64,000 nucleotides of DNA from Streptomyces sp. ADI95-17 (GTDB lineage: Bacteria; Actinomycetota; Actinomycetes; Streptomycetales; Streptomycetaceae). The translations under genes were made by a program, and so were the position numbers. This document shows, piece by piece, positions 25,405 through 34,767 of this stretch (positions are counted from its first letter, which is position 1; each line of letters opens with the position of its first letter). Under the pieces are notes generated by a model. The model was not told where the DNA came from. It did no database searches and saw only the letters and a list, made by a program, of their open reading frames with translations. The stretch lies in NCBI RefSeq assembly GCF_003846175.1, contig NZ_ML123051.1, positions 89,783 through 153,782 of the forward strand, written 5' to 3'.

Positions 25405-26811
25405 ATGTCGACAGGCCGGCCCCGTCAGGCGTTGCCTGGCACCGTCGGCGAGCGCTTCGCCGTCCTCGATCCTGCAACGGGCGAGGCATTCGAGGAGGCC
25501 CCCGACCTGCAGCCGGACGAGTTGGACGCCGTTGTCGGCCGGGCCCACGAAGCCTGGCTCAACTGGCGGACCGACCGCAGCGCCCGCGCCACCGTCCTGC
25601 TCGCGGCAGCCGACGCCACGGAGGCTGCCGGGGCGGAGCTCGCTGCCCTGCTCACCCGTGAACAGGGCAAACCACTGTCCGAGTCGTACGCGGAGGTCGC
25701 CCGCACAGCCGCCCGCCTGCGCTACTTCGCCGAACTCGACCCCAGGCCGAGGCCCATCACTGACGGCCGCCCGGTACGCAGCGAGATCCGCTGGCGACCG
25801 CTCGGGCCCGTCGCCGCGATCGTCCCGTGGAACTTTCCGCTCCAACTGGCGTCGGCGAAGCTGGCGCCCGCGCTCGCCGCAGGCAACACGGTGGTGCTCA
25901 AGCCCTCGCCCTTCACGCCCCTCGCCACACGGCTGCTGGGGTCCGTCATCTCCACTGCTCTCCCCGAGGACGTGCTCACGGTCGTCACTGGTCAGGAGCC
26001 CCTCGGGGCACGGCTGGCCTCCCACCCGGGGATCCGTCACGTGACCTTCACCGGTTCCGTCCCCACCGGACGGGCGGTCGCGGCAGGCGCGGCGGCGTCG
26101 CTCGGCCGCGTCACCCTGGAGCTGGGTGGCAACGATGCCGCCATCCTGCTGGAGGACGTCGATGTGGAGCGGATCGCGGACCGGCTGTTCTGGGCGGCGT
26201 TCCGCAACTGCGGGCAGGTCTGCATGGCCGTCAAGCGCGTCTACGCTCCGGCCCGGCTCTACTCCGACGTGGTCGAGGCCCTCGCGCAGCGCGCGAAGAC
26301 CACCGTCGTCGGGTCCGGCCTCGACCCGGGCACGCAGCTGGGTCCCGTCAACAACATTCCCCAACTGGCCCGGGTCGAGCGCTACACAGCACAGGCCCTG
26401 GCGGACGGCGCCCGAGCTGCGGCCGGCGGCCACCGGCTGGACCGGCCGGGCTACTTCCACGCACCGACGATCCTGGCCGATGTCCCGCCCCACAGTCCGG
26501 TGGTGACGGATGAGCAGTTCGGTCCGGTTCTGCCGGTTCTGCCGTACCGGAGCCTCGACGAAGCCGTCGAGGCTGCCAACGACACCGGCTTCGGGCTGGG
26601 CGGCTCGGTGTGGGGGACCGATCTCGACCGGGCCGAAGTGGTGGCCGACCGGCTGGAGTGCGGGACGGCGTGGATCAACCACCACGCCGAACTGTCCCTC
26701 GCCCAGCCCTTCGCGGGCATCAAGGAGAGCGGTGTCGGCGTCGCGGGTGGGCCCTGGGGGCTCTACGGGAACCTCAGACCGTTCGTCGTGCACCGCCCGG
26801 AGGAGGTATGA
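25405..26811 (+). CDS. Aldehyde dehydrogenase
   Basis: 468 residues, full length for the NAD(P)-dependent family. IVPWNFPLQLASAKLAPALA is the coenzyme-binding segment, FTGSVPTGR the Rossmann glycine region, LELGGND carries the general base Glu and NCGQVC the nucleophile Cys273. It follows mfnB by 7 bp, so the furan aldehyde made by MfnB (or its dephosphorylated form) is a natural candidate substrate, giving a furan-2-carboxylate. The start ATG at 25405 is in the gap after mfnB; a longer frame overlaps mfnB. Its stop overlaps the next start as ATGA. Confidence 0.93.
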   Translation: MSTGRPRQALPGTVGERFAVLDPATGEAFEEAPDLQPDELDAVVGRAHEAWLNWRTDRSARATVLLAAADATEAAGAELAALLTREQGKPLSESYAEVARTAARLRYFAELDPRPRPITDGRPVRSEIRWRPLGPVAAIVPWNFPLQLASAKLAPALAAGNTVVLKPSPFTPLATRLLGSVISTALPEDVLTVVTGQEPLGARLASHPGIRHVTFTGSVPTGRAVAAGAAASLGRVTLELGGNDAAILLEDVDVERIADRLFWAAFRNCGQVCMAVKRVYAPARLYSDVVEALAQRAKTTVVGSGLDPGTQLGPVNNIPQLARVERYTAQALADGARAAAGGHRLDRPGYFHAPTILADVPPHSPVVTDEQFGPVLPVLPYRSLDEAVEAANDTGFGLGGSVWGTDLDRAEVVADRLECGTAWINHHAELSLAQPFAGIKESGVGVAGGPWGLYGNLRPFVVHRPEEV

Positions 26812-27917
26812 CGTCGAGGTTCGGCGCGGCCGTACTGCGCTCGTACGACAGCCGATTCGCCGTCGAGGAGGTGATCCTGAACGCGGGACCGGCCGATGGC
26901 GAGATCCTGGTCAGGATCGCGGGCTGCGGGATGTGCCGCACCGATCTCGCGGTCCGGCATTCGGACGGCCGCTCACCGTTGCCGGCGGTTCTCGGCCATG
27001 AGGGGTCCGGGGTCGTGGCCGAGACGGGCGGCCCGCACACCGGCCTGAGCAACGGCGACCATGTCGTGCTGAGCTTCGACTCCTGCGGACACTGCCGGAA
27101 CTGCATGAACGCAGCTCCCGCCTACTGCGACTCCTTCGCCTCGCTCAACCTCTTCGGAGGGCGCAAGGAGAAGGCCGCGCGGCTCAGCGACGCGGCCGGG
27201 GACGAACTGGCCCCCCGGTGGTTCGGCCAGTCCTCGTTCGCGGAGTACGCGGTGGTCCCGGCCCGCAATGCCGTCCGGGTCGACCCCTCACTGCCCATCG
27301 AACTGCTCGGACCACTCGGCTGCGGATTCCTCACCGGCGCCGGAGCGGTCTTCAACTCCTTCGGCGCCGGACCCGGCGAAACCATCGCAGTCTTCGGCGC
27401 AGGAGCGGTGGGCCTGGCCGCGGTGATGGCGGCCGCCGCCTCCGGAGCGGTGACCGTGGCCGTCGACCGGCACCCCGAACGGCTGGCGCTCGCCGAACGG
27501 TTCGGCGCGATCCCGCTGCATGCCGCATCGGCCGACCTGCCCGGCCGAATCCGGCGACTGACCGACGGCGGCGCGCAGTACGCACTCGACACCACGGCCT
27601 CCGTCCAATTGATCAACGACGCGCTACGGGCCCTGCGCCCGACCGGTCATCTCGGTCTCGTGGCACGGCTCCGTACCGTGCTGCCGCTCGAACCGGGGGC
27701 ATTGGACCGAGGCAGGAGGGTCTCCCACATCTGTGAGGGGGACGCGGTGCCGGGGCTGATGATTCCGCGGCTGACCGGGCTGTGGCAGAGCGGGCGTTTT
27801 CCCTTCGACGAGCTGATTCGTACGTACCCACTCGCCGACATCAACGAAGCCGAACGGGACTGCGACGCGGGCCGTGTGGTCAAACCCGTCCTGCTTCCGA
27901 CGGGGAGAGGCCGTTGA
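26808..27917 (+). CDS. Zinc-dependent alcohol dehydrogenase (MDR family)
   Basis: 369 residues. Catalytic zinc ligands are in GCGMCRTD and GHEGSG; the structural zinc lobe is CGHCRNCMNAAPAYC; the NAD Rossmann motif is GAGAVGLAAVM. The family resemblance is to aryl/benzyl-alcohol dehydrogenases. ATGA overlap with the aldehyde dehydrogenase and AGGAGG before the start show translational coupling. It may oxidise the hydroxymethyl group of the furan, or reduce an aldehyde; the direction is not determined by sequence. Confidence 0.92.
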   Translation: MTSRFGAAVLRSYDSRFAVEEVILNAGPADGEILVRIAGCGMCRTDLAVRHSDGRSPLPAVLGHEGSGVVAETGGPHTGLSNGDHVVLSFDSCGHCRNCMNAAPAYCDSFASLNLFGGRKEKAARLSDAAGDELAPRWFGQSSFAEYAVVPARNAVRVDPSLPIELLGPLGCGFLTGAGAVFNSFGAGPGETIAVFGAGAVGLAAVMAAAASGAVTVAVDRHPERLALAERFGAIPLHAASADLPGRIRRLTDGGAQYALDTTASVQLINDALRALRPTGHLGLVARLRTVLPLEPGALDRGRRVSHICEGDAVPGLMIPRLTGLWQSGRFPFDELIRTYPLADINEAERDCDAGRVVKPVLLPTGRGR

Positions 27918-28082
27918 CCGCGGCACCCGACAGCTCTGCCCGACCGCCGGACGCAGAACTGCGCGCGGTCGGGCGCGCCCCGAGGCACAGGGCGCCCGGA
28001 GCGGTGGCGTCGCGCGTCCACCGTTGATCCATCATCCGCATTTCTCGTTGTTCATGGTCTCAGCCTGCCCAAAGGAGAACAC

Positions 28083-29027
28083 GTGGTCGGCACAACGTCT
28101 CGGAACACCGGCGTGGAGGGCGTGGAAGGAGGTGTCGGCCTGACCGCTCTGCTGGTCGCCGCGGCACGGGCGATCGAGACCCACCGCCACGACACACTGG
28201 CACGGGACATCTACGCGGAGCACTTCGTGCTCGCCGCACCGGCGTCCGCCGACTGGCCGGTCCGGATACAACAGGTTCCGGACGGCGACACCAACCCGCT
28301 GTGGGGCCGGTTCGCCCGCTATTTCGGTCTGCGGACGAGGGTCCTCGACGACTTTCTCCTCCGATCTGTACACACGGGTGACGCCAGGCAAGTGGTCCTG
28401 CTCGGGGCGGGGTTGGATTCGCGGGCGTTCCGACTCGACTGGCCTCCCGGCTGCGCGGTCTTCGAGATCGACAGGGAGGGCGTGCTGGCGTTCAAGCACA
28501 TGGTGCTCGACGGACTGTCGGCCACTCCGAAGGCTGCGCGCATACCCGTCCCGATCGATCTGCGCGCCGACTGGGCCGGACCGCTGGCAGACGCCGGATT
28601 CGACATGAACGCACCGAGCGTCTGGCTGGCCGAGGGGCTGTTGTTCTACCTGCCCGCCGCCGCCGAGACGGACCTCATCGACACGGTGGACCGGTTGAGT
28701 ACGGGGGGAAGCGCGCTGGCGTACGAGGTCAAGCTCGACAAGGACCTGCTGGAATACCGCGACAGCCCGATCTACACCGCGACGGCACACCACATCGGCA
28801 TCGACCTGCTCAACCTGTTCGACAGAGAGCCGCGACCGGACTCCGCCGGTCACCTGACGAGCCGGGGCTGGGACACGTCGGTTCGGACCCCCTTCGACTT
28901 CACCCGCCGGCACGGACGCGGCCCCTTGCCCGAGCCGAACGACGCGTTGGCGGGCAACCGATGGGTATTCGCGAACAAGCCCGACCGTAACGCCGCCATC
29001 GGGCGTCCCGGCCGCAGCCGGTCGTGA
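28083..29027 (+). CDS. SAM-dependent methyltransferase, LCM/TIGR00027 family
   Basis: 314 residues. QVVLLGAGLDSRAFRLDWPP is motif I of the leucine carboxyl methyltransferase group, with ELxLFxIDR-like VFEIDREGVLAFK next and APSVWLAEGLLFYLP the motif typical of this family. Known relatives methylate carboxylates or phenols in secondary metabolism (TcmP type). AAAGGAG precedes the GTG by 6 bp. It lies 165 bp after the alcohol dehydrogenase on the same strand. In the context of a furan carboxylate it could form a methyl ester, which is inference. Confidence 0.85.
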   Translation: MVGTTSRNTGVEGVEGGVGLTALLVAAARAIETHRHDTLARDIYAEHFVLAAPASADWPVRIQQVPDGDTNPLWGRFARYFGLRTRVLDDFLLRSVHTGDARQVVLLGAGLDSRAFRLDWPPGCAVFEIDREGVLAFKHMVLDGLSATPKAARIPVPIDLRADWAGPLADAGFDMNAPSVWLAEGLLFYLPAAAETDLIDTVDRLSTGGSALAYEVKLDKDLLEYRDSPIYTATAHHIGIDLLNLFDREPRPDSAGHLTSRGWDTSVRTPFDFTRRHGRGPLPEPNDALAGNRWVFANKPDRNAAIGRPGRSRS

Positions 29028-29039
29028 TCCTGCGGCCCG

Positions 29040-29700
29040 CCGGACGATCCGAAGCATCGCACCAGCGACCCCAACACCGGCTCGGCGGCCCACCGAGACC
29101 TCGCCACTCGCAAGTGCGAGCTGAGGACTGTTCCGAGACTGTGGGTTCAGCGGCGACTGAGCGTGGGCCGCCGGACATCACAGGAAGAGGAGTTCGACGG
29201 ATGCCGAGTTGGAGAGTCGGAACCCGGCGGATCGCGCGACGGCGATGGGGGGCGGGTTCGATCTCCAGGATCGCCTGCGGCCGGGCGACGGTGGTGTGCG
29301 CGTACTCGGTCATCGCTCCGAGAGCGCGCACTGCCAGCCGCTGTCCCCGGTGGGCGGCGCCCACGATGTAGCCGATGCTACCGGTGGTTCGGTTGAGCAG
29401 GACTTCTCCCAGTGCCTGGTGCCCAGTGCCTGGTGCCTGTCGGTGGTGATGGCCAGGTGAACCCGGTCGTTCCCACGCCGGGCTCGTTGTGCCCTGCCCA
29501 GACATCAAAGTGCGGCGGCCTGGCCGAACGGCGAGTCCAAGGGGGGCGTCCGCGGCCGCGGACGCCAGGATGCCGCCGGGGAGCGCGACCACCCCTGCGG
29601 TCGGAGCGGCCGCCGCGGCCGGGTGGTCCGGCGGGTCGGAGGTGGCGGTCAGGGGTGTCTGCCCGCCGCTGAAGCCCGCCTGTGCGATGCGGGTGAGGCG
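29040..29700 (-). pseudogene. Degenerate GNAT acetyltransferase
   Basis: The frame begins with DLTLAERLTRIAQAGFSGGQ and later has GSIGYIVGAAHRGQRLAVRA followed by LGAMTEYAHTTVARPQAILE, the acetyl-CoA-binding region of a GNAT. The N-terminal beta strands are replaced by Gly/Pro-rich text, the R/QxxGxG/A motif is altered (HRGQRLA), and the C-terminus runs into Arg-rich sequence. No start fits. I read it as a decayed gene. Confidence 0.5.
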
Positions 29701-29757
29701 TTCGGCCAGGGTCAGGTCGGCGGGGCAGGGTCAGGAGGCTGCAGTGCAGTCGGGGCA

Positions 29758-30651
29758 TCACAGGCCGTCCTGGTCGTGCCAGTGGTTCTGCCATCGGGTG
29801 TCGATCGGGTCCGAGGCCGCCTGGTAGCGGATGTCGGTGGAGAGGCGGAACCGGCCGGCGGGGTCCTGATTGTCGAGGGAGGCGTGGATGATGTGGGCGC
29901 TGTGCACCATGAGGTCGCCAGCGGCGAAGTCGGTGACGAGCCACCGGGAGTCGTACTCCTCGGCCAGGGCGGGCAGGTCGGCGGTGATCGACGCTGCGGG
30001 GCGGCGCAGGCGGCCGGCGGCCTCGTCCGCCAGGACGCGGTGGTGGCTGCCTTCGAGGTAGACGAGCGGGCCCTGGGCGATCGGGCAGTCGCCCAGCGGA
30101 ATCCAGGAGGAGACGACCCGATCGGTGCCTTCGCGGAGGTAGACGAGGTCGTAGTGGGCTTGCGTGGCGGTGCCGATGCCCGATTCGCCCGGGCCGACAT
30201 GGCGGATGATCTTCCTGCGGTGCAGGTGCACGTCGTCGGTGCCGAGCAGCATGCGGTAGAAGGCGACCAGGTCCGGGTGCCGGCAGAAGGTCTCGTATTC
30301 CTGGCCGGGGACGATCTGCCGGAAGAGCAGGGAGCGCAGGCGCGCCCGGTCGAGGTCTCCGGCAGACGCGGCGAGGCCTTCGAACGGATCGGAGCCCGGG
30401 CGGGTCAGGCCGGTCTCGGCCAGCGTGGCGAAGTAGTGACGGCGGAAGCCCTCGACGGTCGTGCGGTCGAAGAAACCCGGCAGGTAGAGGTAGCCGTCAC
30501 GGGCCAGGCGGACCCGCAGGGCGTCCCGGTCGTCCCGCTCGGCTGCCGGTACCGGTTCCAGGCGGCCGAGCCTGCGGTCGCTCGCGTCCAGGCGGTAGCC
30601 GTTGGAACTGAGGGTGGCCGGTAGCGGCCGGTCCAGCCGTCTCGTACTCAT
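29758..30651 (-). CDS. PhyH-family Fe(II)/2-oxoglutarate dioxygenase
   Basis: 297 residues of the phytanoyl-CoA dioxygenase fold. The metal-binding HxD is in ATQAHYDLVYLREG, the distal His in VHSAHIIHASLDNQ and the 2-oxoglutarate-binding Arg in GRFRLSTDIRYQ. GPLVYLEGSHHRVL is a family motif. It hydroxylates a small molecule in the cytoplasm. It is divergent from an AraC regulator with about 85 bp between the starts, a frequent PhyH-AraC pairing in Streptomyces. The start is the ATG at 30649-30651; longer upstream text has no family match. Confidence 0.88.
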   Translation of the reverse strand: MSTRRLDRPLPATLSSNGYRLDASDRRLGRLEPVPAAERDDRDALRVRLARDGYLYLPGFFDRTTVEGFRRHYFATLAETGLTRPGSDPFEGLAASAGDLDRARLRSLLFRQIVPGQEYETFCRHPDLVAFYRMLLGTDDVHLHRRKIIRHVGPGESGIGTATQAHYDLVYLREGTDRVVSSWIPLGDCPIAQGPLVYLEGSHHRVLADEAAGRLRRPAASITADLPALAEEYDSRWLVTDFAAGDLMVHSAHIIHASLDNQDPAGRFRLSTDIRYQAASDPIDTRWQNHWHDQDGL

Positions 30652-30736
30652 GACGGAATCGTCGTCCCCGGTGCTGACGAGGCACAATGCACGGATTCCG
30701 AGGAAACTTGGACGATTGTCGACGGAGGTGTGGCAG

Positions 30737-31594
30737 GTGGCGGCCAGCGAGGGGGAGGGCAGGGCGGACTCCGTAGCGCGGTACCGCACTCCGCCGGACG
30801 GCGTGCGGGCGCTGGGGATCGCAGTAACCGGGGCCGGACGAATCCTCGGCCAGCGTCGCCTACAGGCCGAACGCACCCTGAACTGCTACGCCGGGGTCCT
30901 CGTGCTCCGGGGTTCGGGGTTCCTGGAGCTCCAGGGCCGCGGCCGGCACGACGTGCGGCCGGGATCGTTCTTCTGGCTGCCGCCCGGGATCAGACATCGC
31001 TACGGCCCGTCCCCGGACGGCTGGGACGAGTACTGGGTGCTGTTCGAGGGCTCCGCCGCCGCGGGCTACCGGGATCTAGGCCATCTCGGTGCGGAGCACC
31101 CGGTCGCCGTGCCCGCAGACCCCGACGAGACCCGCGCCCTGTGCGTCCGGGTCCTGGACCTGCTCACCGAGGCCGAATCGCTCGACAGCCACATGGCGGC
31201 CACCAGCTCGCTCCATGCGCTGATCACGGCGGTGGGAAGCGGCCGGGGCAGGTCCGCGGATCCGGGGCGCGCCCGACGCGACATCGGCCGCCGTGCACTC
31301 CGACTGCTCGACGCCGCCGATGGCCCGGTGCGGATCGGCGCCATCGCCCAGGAACTGGCGGTGTCCCGTGACACCCTCATCACGGCCGTCCGCCGGATCA
31401 CCGGCTCCCCGCCCACGGTGTACCTGACACGTCGCCGGATCAACCGGGCCAAGGCCCTGCTCACCGACACCGACCGGCCCGTCGCGCTCGTCGGACGGGA
31501 CGTCGGATACCTCGACCCCGCCTACTTCACCAGGCTTTTCACCCGCCACGTGGGCGTCGCGCCCTCCGTCTTCCGCAGGCAGCAGAGGCGCTGA
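30737..31594 (+). CDS. AraC-family regulator
   Basis: 285 residues from the GTG at 30737, which has GGAGG 8 bp upstream. An ATG at 30650 would overlap the divergent PhyH start codon and is rejected. The N-terminal cupin-like domain (GVLVLRGSGFLELQGRGRHD then PPGIRHRYGPSP) probably senses a ligand. The C-terminal double helix-turn-helix contains IGAIAQELAVSRDTLITAVR and VALVGRDVGYLDPAYFTRLF. It likely activates the divergent dioxygenase gene. Confidence 0.87.
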   Translation: MAASEGEGRADSVARYRTPPDGVRALGIAVTGAGRILGQRRLQAERTLNCYAGVLVLRGSGFLELQGRGRHDVRPGSFFWLPPGIRHRYGPSPDGWDEYWVLFEGSAAAGYRDLGHLGAEHPVAVPADPDETRALCVRVLDLLTEAESLDSHMAATSSLHALITAVGSGRGRSADPGRARRDIGRRALRLLDAADGPVRIGAIAQELAVSRDTLITAVRRITGSPPTVYLTRRRINRAKALLTDTDRPVALVGRDVGYLDPAYFTRLFTRHVGVAPSVFRRQQRR

Positions 31595-31739
31595 CCACCG
31601 GGGGCGGCCTCCGCCTGCCAGGTCCATCTCCGTTGCAGAGCGCCCGCCGGTTGGTGCTGCTGGCCCATCCCTCCGCTGCCCGACATCGTCTCGGGCGTGA
31701 CCAGCCACGGAACCCCGTCACCTCCGGCTGGCGCTACAC
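31595..31739. other. Short gap after the AraC gene
   Basis: Nothing recognised; no terminator hairpin with T-run is seen. Confidence 0.4.
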
Positions 31740-32100
31740 GGCCAACCCGCTCCGTCGACCTCTACGGCCCCGGGAAGTCTCCCGCCCAGCTCGTCTTCCG
31801 CAGTGCGCCACTGTCCTACGGCCGGCACACGATCAAGGTCGAGTGCACCGGCGGGAAGGGGAAGTGGGCGAAGGGCGCCCATGCCGTCGTCGACGCGTTC
31901 CGCGTGATCGCCCCGATCACCGACAACACCTCACAACACATCGCCTACGACGGCACGTGGACGCACGCGGACGCGTCCGAGCCCTGGACCAGTGGCGACC
32001 TGAACCAGACCGAGTCGTTCAGCCGGGCGGTCGGCGACACCGTCTCCACCGCCTTCCGAGGCACTGGAATCCGACCCTTACGGACCGACAGGTCGGGACG
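31740..32100 (+). pseudogene. Fragment of a secreted glycoside hydrolase accessory domain
   Basis: One frame gives SVDLYGPGKSPAQLVFRSAP then LSYGRHTIKVECTGGKGKWA and VVDAFRVIAP, a repeat of the beta-sandwich type found near the C-termini of large secreted glycosidases. A second domain begins with AYDGTWTHA and breaks off at about 32090. There is no signal peptide, catalytic domain or start, so this is a relic. Confidence 0.6.
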
Positions 32101-32289
32101 GTGGCGGCGAACAAGGCGGTCCCGCTGTGGGGAAGTTACTGTCGTTCACCCCGGCTGTGGAGATCCGACGCGGCCGCAGGACCATGGTCGCCGGAATCAC
32201 CATGGATACCACCGCCGAGGACAGCCTCACGCTCCCGCGGTTCCAGGCTCTGCTTCCGTCGTCAGGATCGCGGGGCCCATGGGCCGTCT

Positions 32290-32711
32290 TGCTCCGTCGG
32301 ATCAGGCAGTTCGGGGTGGAACATCTCTCGGACGCAGCGCCGCAGTCCCGTCTCGTTGGATCCGCCGACGGCGACCATCCAAGGCAGGTCGTCCATGGCG
32401 TGGGCGCGCTAGCCGGTGGCGAGGTCGTCGACGGCGGCGCGCAGGTCGTCGGCGGCCCGTATGCCGTTGGCGCACATGCCGCTCACAACACCCGTTCCGA
32501 TGCGAACGGACGAACTGCCGGTGTGGAGCAGGTGAATGGCCTCCCTGACATGATCCCCCTGCGGGAAGCTGTCCCAAGGGACTTCGTCGAGCAGGAATCC
32601 GTCCTTGACCTCGGGTCGTACAGCGGCCACCACCGTGCGCACATCGAACGGCCCGCCAACGAATGAGGACAGGTCTGCCCGGTCCGTCAACGTTCGGCAC
32701 ATCGCGAACAT
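32290..32711 (-). pseudogene. Fragment of an unidentified gene with an in-frame stop
   Basis: The frame from 32711 reads VRPEVKDGFLLDEVPWDSFP, HVREAIHLLHTGSSSVRIGT and ends in a TAG at 32409-32411; the same frame then continues with coding-like AHAMDDLPWMVAVGGSNETG to about 32290. The stop inside continuous coding text suggests a nonsense mutation in a decayed gene. The family is not recognised. Confidence 0.4.
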
Positions 32712-32848
32712 CGAATCAGTTCGCCACGAGCCGTTTCCCGGCCGGCCAGGTGGAGCATGGGTGACCCAGCGAAGCCGGCCCGGATTGATGAGCAGTAGCT
32801 ACTGGGATCCGGCCCGGTCGAGAGAACCTGGCTATTAGGTTGGTACTC

Positions 32849-33241
32849 ATGTTTGCTTTGTATCCGCGCGTACTCGCAGGGGACTATCCCGCCGTCTTCG
32901 CCTTCTACACGGCCGTACTGCCCGAGCTGGCGGGATATGCGCTCGCGCACGGTGACGCGGTGTCCGGGTACGCCAGTTGGGACGCGCCTGAGGGGGCGAC
33001 CGCGTTCGCCGTGATCCAGCGGGATGCGTTTGTCGGCGAGGTTCCGTCGGCTCCTGATGAGGGCGGTGCGACCTTCGTGGTGCCTGTCGCGGACGCTGCG
33101 GCGATGGATGCGGCGGTCGCACTGTGCCAACGACATGGTGCGGTCCTGGTGGCACCGGCCCGGGATCTACCGGGTTGGGGACTGCGAGCGGCACACCTGC
33201 GCGACCCGGACGGGAATCTCCTGGAGATCCAGACGTACTGA
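32849..33241 (+). CDS. VOC/glyoxalase-like protein
   Basis: 130 residues with the vicinal-oxygen-chelate fold: ALYPRVLAGDYPAVFAFYTA at the first beta-alpha-beta unit and HLRDPDGNLLEIQTY at the end, the standard second-half motif with the metal Glu. Members act as glyoxalases, isomerases or antibiotic-binding proteins; the role here is not determined. ATG at 32849. A strong hairpin terminator follows 110 bp downstream. Confidence 0.85.
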   Translation: MFALYPRVLAGDYPAVFAFYTAVLPELAGYALAHGDAVSGYASWDAPEGATAFAVIQRDAFVGEVPSAPDEGGATFVVPVADAAAMDAAVALCQRHGAVLVAPARDLPGWGLRAAHLRDPDGNLLEIQTY

Positions 33242-33353
33242 GTGCCGGTCGGCGGCCCGCCGCCAACCGGTGGCTCTACAACCGGGGGTTTTACGACGGT
33301 GGTTCTGCAACCGGGTGCCGGACCTGCCCCGTGCATAAGGAACACGCCCGCCC

Positions 33354-33388
33354 CTCGCGGGTCCCACCGCTGATGTGGGGCCCGCGAG
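33354..33388 (+). terminator. Hairpin terminator after the VOC gene
   Basis: A 14-bp stem (CTCGCGGGTCCCAC with GTGGGGCCCGCGAG, one G-U pair) and a 7-base loop. There is no T-run, as is common for Streptomyces terminators. Confidence 0.75.
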
Positions 33389-33755
33389 AGACGGGCCACG
33401 GAGTTCCGGCCCGGTCCGGTGGCCCCTCTCCGATCCGACGTGACGGGCCCCGGCCGGCAGGCTGTCGACGCTTCCGAGGTCACACCAGGCTCGCCTGCCG
33501 TCGCCGTCCGTCCGGGGACCGCAGCCTCCCGGCGGTGCTGTCGACTGGCTACGGGAAATCGGGATGCACGGGGCGCCAGGTCCCCCCGGCCCCCGGAATG
33601 CGGTCCGGGAGTGAGTCGCCTTGGATTCCGGGGCTGCGGTGCGAATGTGCCCCGGAAGGCCTGCGAAGCAGGCCGAGGCGTACGCCTGCCTCGGCGACCG
33701 TTGTTCGAACAGTGGTCGTCGTCGGCCCAGCCGCTCGGCCCGACCGGCGACCGCG
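33389..33755. other. 367-bp intergenic stretch
   Basis: No supported gene between the terminator and the TetR relic. Confidence 0.5.
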
Positions 33756-34003
33756 TCACTCCGAGCCGTAGTACAGCCGGAAGAACTCCTCCATCGCCGC
33801 GTCGACACCGGCGCGGTCACCGGTGGCGAGCAGATCGAGCAGCAGACCGCGGACGGTGGCGAGTCCCAGCCTGGCGCGGTTCCGGGCCACCGCAGGGTCC
33901 GTACCCGCGGCTACCTCGGCGGCCATGAGCGGGTCCAGCCAGTCGTTCACGAACCCGTCGAGGACCAGCGCGGCCTCGGGGCGGCCCCGCAGCGCGTGCC
34001 CGC
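33756..34003 (-). pseudogene. 5'-truncated TetR-family gene
   Basis: The frame RPEAALVLDGFVNDWLDPLM then ATVRGLLLDLLATGDRAGVD and EFFRLYYGSE is the C-terminal ligand domain of a TetR regulator. The DNA-binding half is missing. Similarity stops at about 34003, exactly where the divergent SRPBCC fragment begins. Confidence 0.7.
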
Positions 34004-34300
34004 AGCGACTTCCTCGATGTCATGGCTCACCACGAGAGATTCACCGACCACTACCTGACCGGATGGAGCTACAGCGGCCCCGACCAGGGCATCGGATCGT
34101 GCGCCGTGGTCACAGCCACGCTGGGCGGCAAGAAGACCGACGTCACTATCGAGGTCGTCAAGGCCGACCCGCCGCTGTGCATCGTCGAGCGGAACGTCAG
34201 TGCGGGCGGCCGCCGACTGGCCCACGGCACCTACATCGTCGAACCGCTGCGGACCGGCGGAAGCCATGTGTCGTTCACGTACGCCTGGGCGCGGAAGTGA
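34004..34300 (+). pseudogene. 5'-truncated SRPBCC (polyketide cyclase-like) gene
   Basis: The text DFLDVMAHHERFTDHYLTGW, AVVTATLGGKKTDVTIEVVK and VSFTYAWARK is a START/SRPBCC-type protein missing its N-terminus, starting inside the first helices. An ATG at 34022 exists, but the normal protein would be about 140 residues. It sits back to back with the truncated TetR gene. Together they suggest one deletion that removed a divergent promoter and the 5' ends of both genes. Confidence 0.6.
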
Positions 34301-34327
34301 CCCTGCACTTCCCGAAGAGTGGGTAGG

Positions 34328-34753
34328 TCAATGTGCCGGTGCCGGCACCGGCGACCAGAGTCCAACGGCCGTCCCGCCACGGAGATGCTGCTCGTACGTC
34401 AAGACCTTGCCGTGGATGACTTCCAGGCTCGCGGTCAGGTCATCGATCCTGGAGCGCACGTTGCGTTCGTGATCGCGTAGCAGCGCAAGGCGGTCCGGCT
34501 CATTACCGGGCCCGGACCGCACAAGTTCGGCAAACTTCTTGATCATGGCAATTGGCATATCCGAATCCCGGAGTCGGCCGCACAGCACGAGCCAGTCCAC
34601 ATCTGCCTGTTCATAGATCCGCTGCCCGCCGCTGGAACGCGGGATCTCGCGCAGGAACAGGCCCTCGCGTTCGAAGAACCGCAGTGCGTGCACGCTCATG
34701 CCGGTCATCTCGGCGACCTTCCCGATGGGCAGACCACCCATGTTCTTGCTCAT
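34328..34753 (-). CDS. MerR-family regulator
   Basis: 141 residues. The N-terminal winged helix is LPIGKVAEMTGMSVHALRFF with the MerR R-F/Y-E-R-E-G-L signature and YEQADVDWLVLCGRLRDSDM. A coiled-coil dimer helix (about 80-125) follows and the C-terminus is short, without a metal-binding cysteine set, so it is an SoxR/TipA-like sensor of unknown ligand. It is divergent from an SDR gene whose promoter has the 19-bp MerR spacer. The start is the ATG at 34751-34753. Confidence 0.88.
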   Translation of the reverse strand: MSKNMGGLPIGKVAEMTGMSVHALRFFEREGLFLREIPRSSGGQRIYEQADVDWLVLCGRLRDSDMPIAMIKKFAELVRSGPGNEPDRLALLRDHERNVRSRIDDLTASLEVIHGKVLTYEQHLRGGTAVGLWSPVPAPAH

Positions 34754-34767
34754 CACGGCAACGTACC

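Noticed and set aside
24642..29027. Furan signalling (AHFCA, MmfL/AfsA type) locus
   Set aside because: No AfsA/MmfL-like butenolide synthase is present; the furan enzyme is of the MfnB family.
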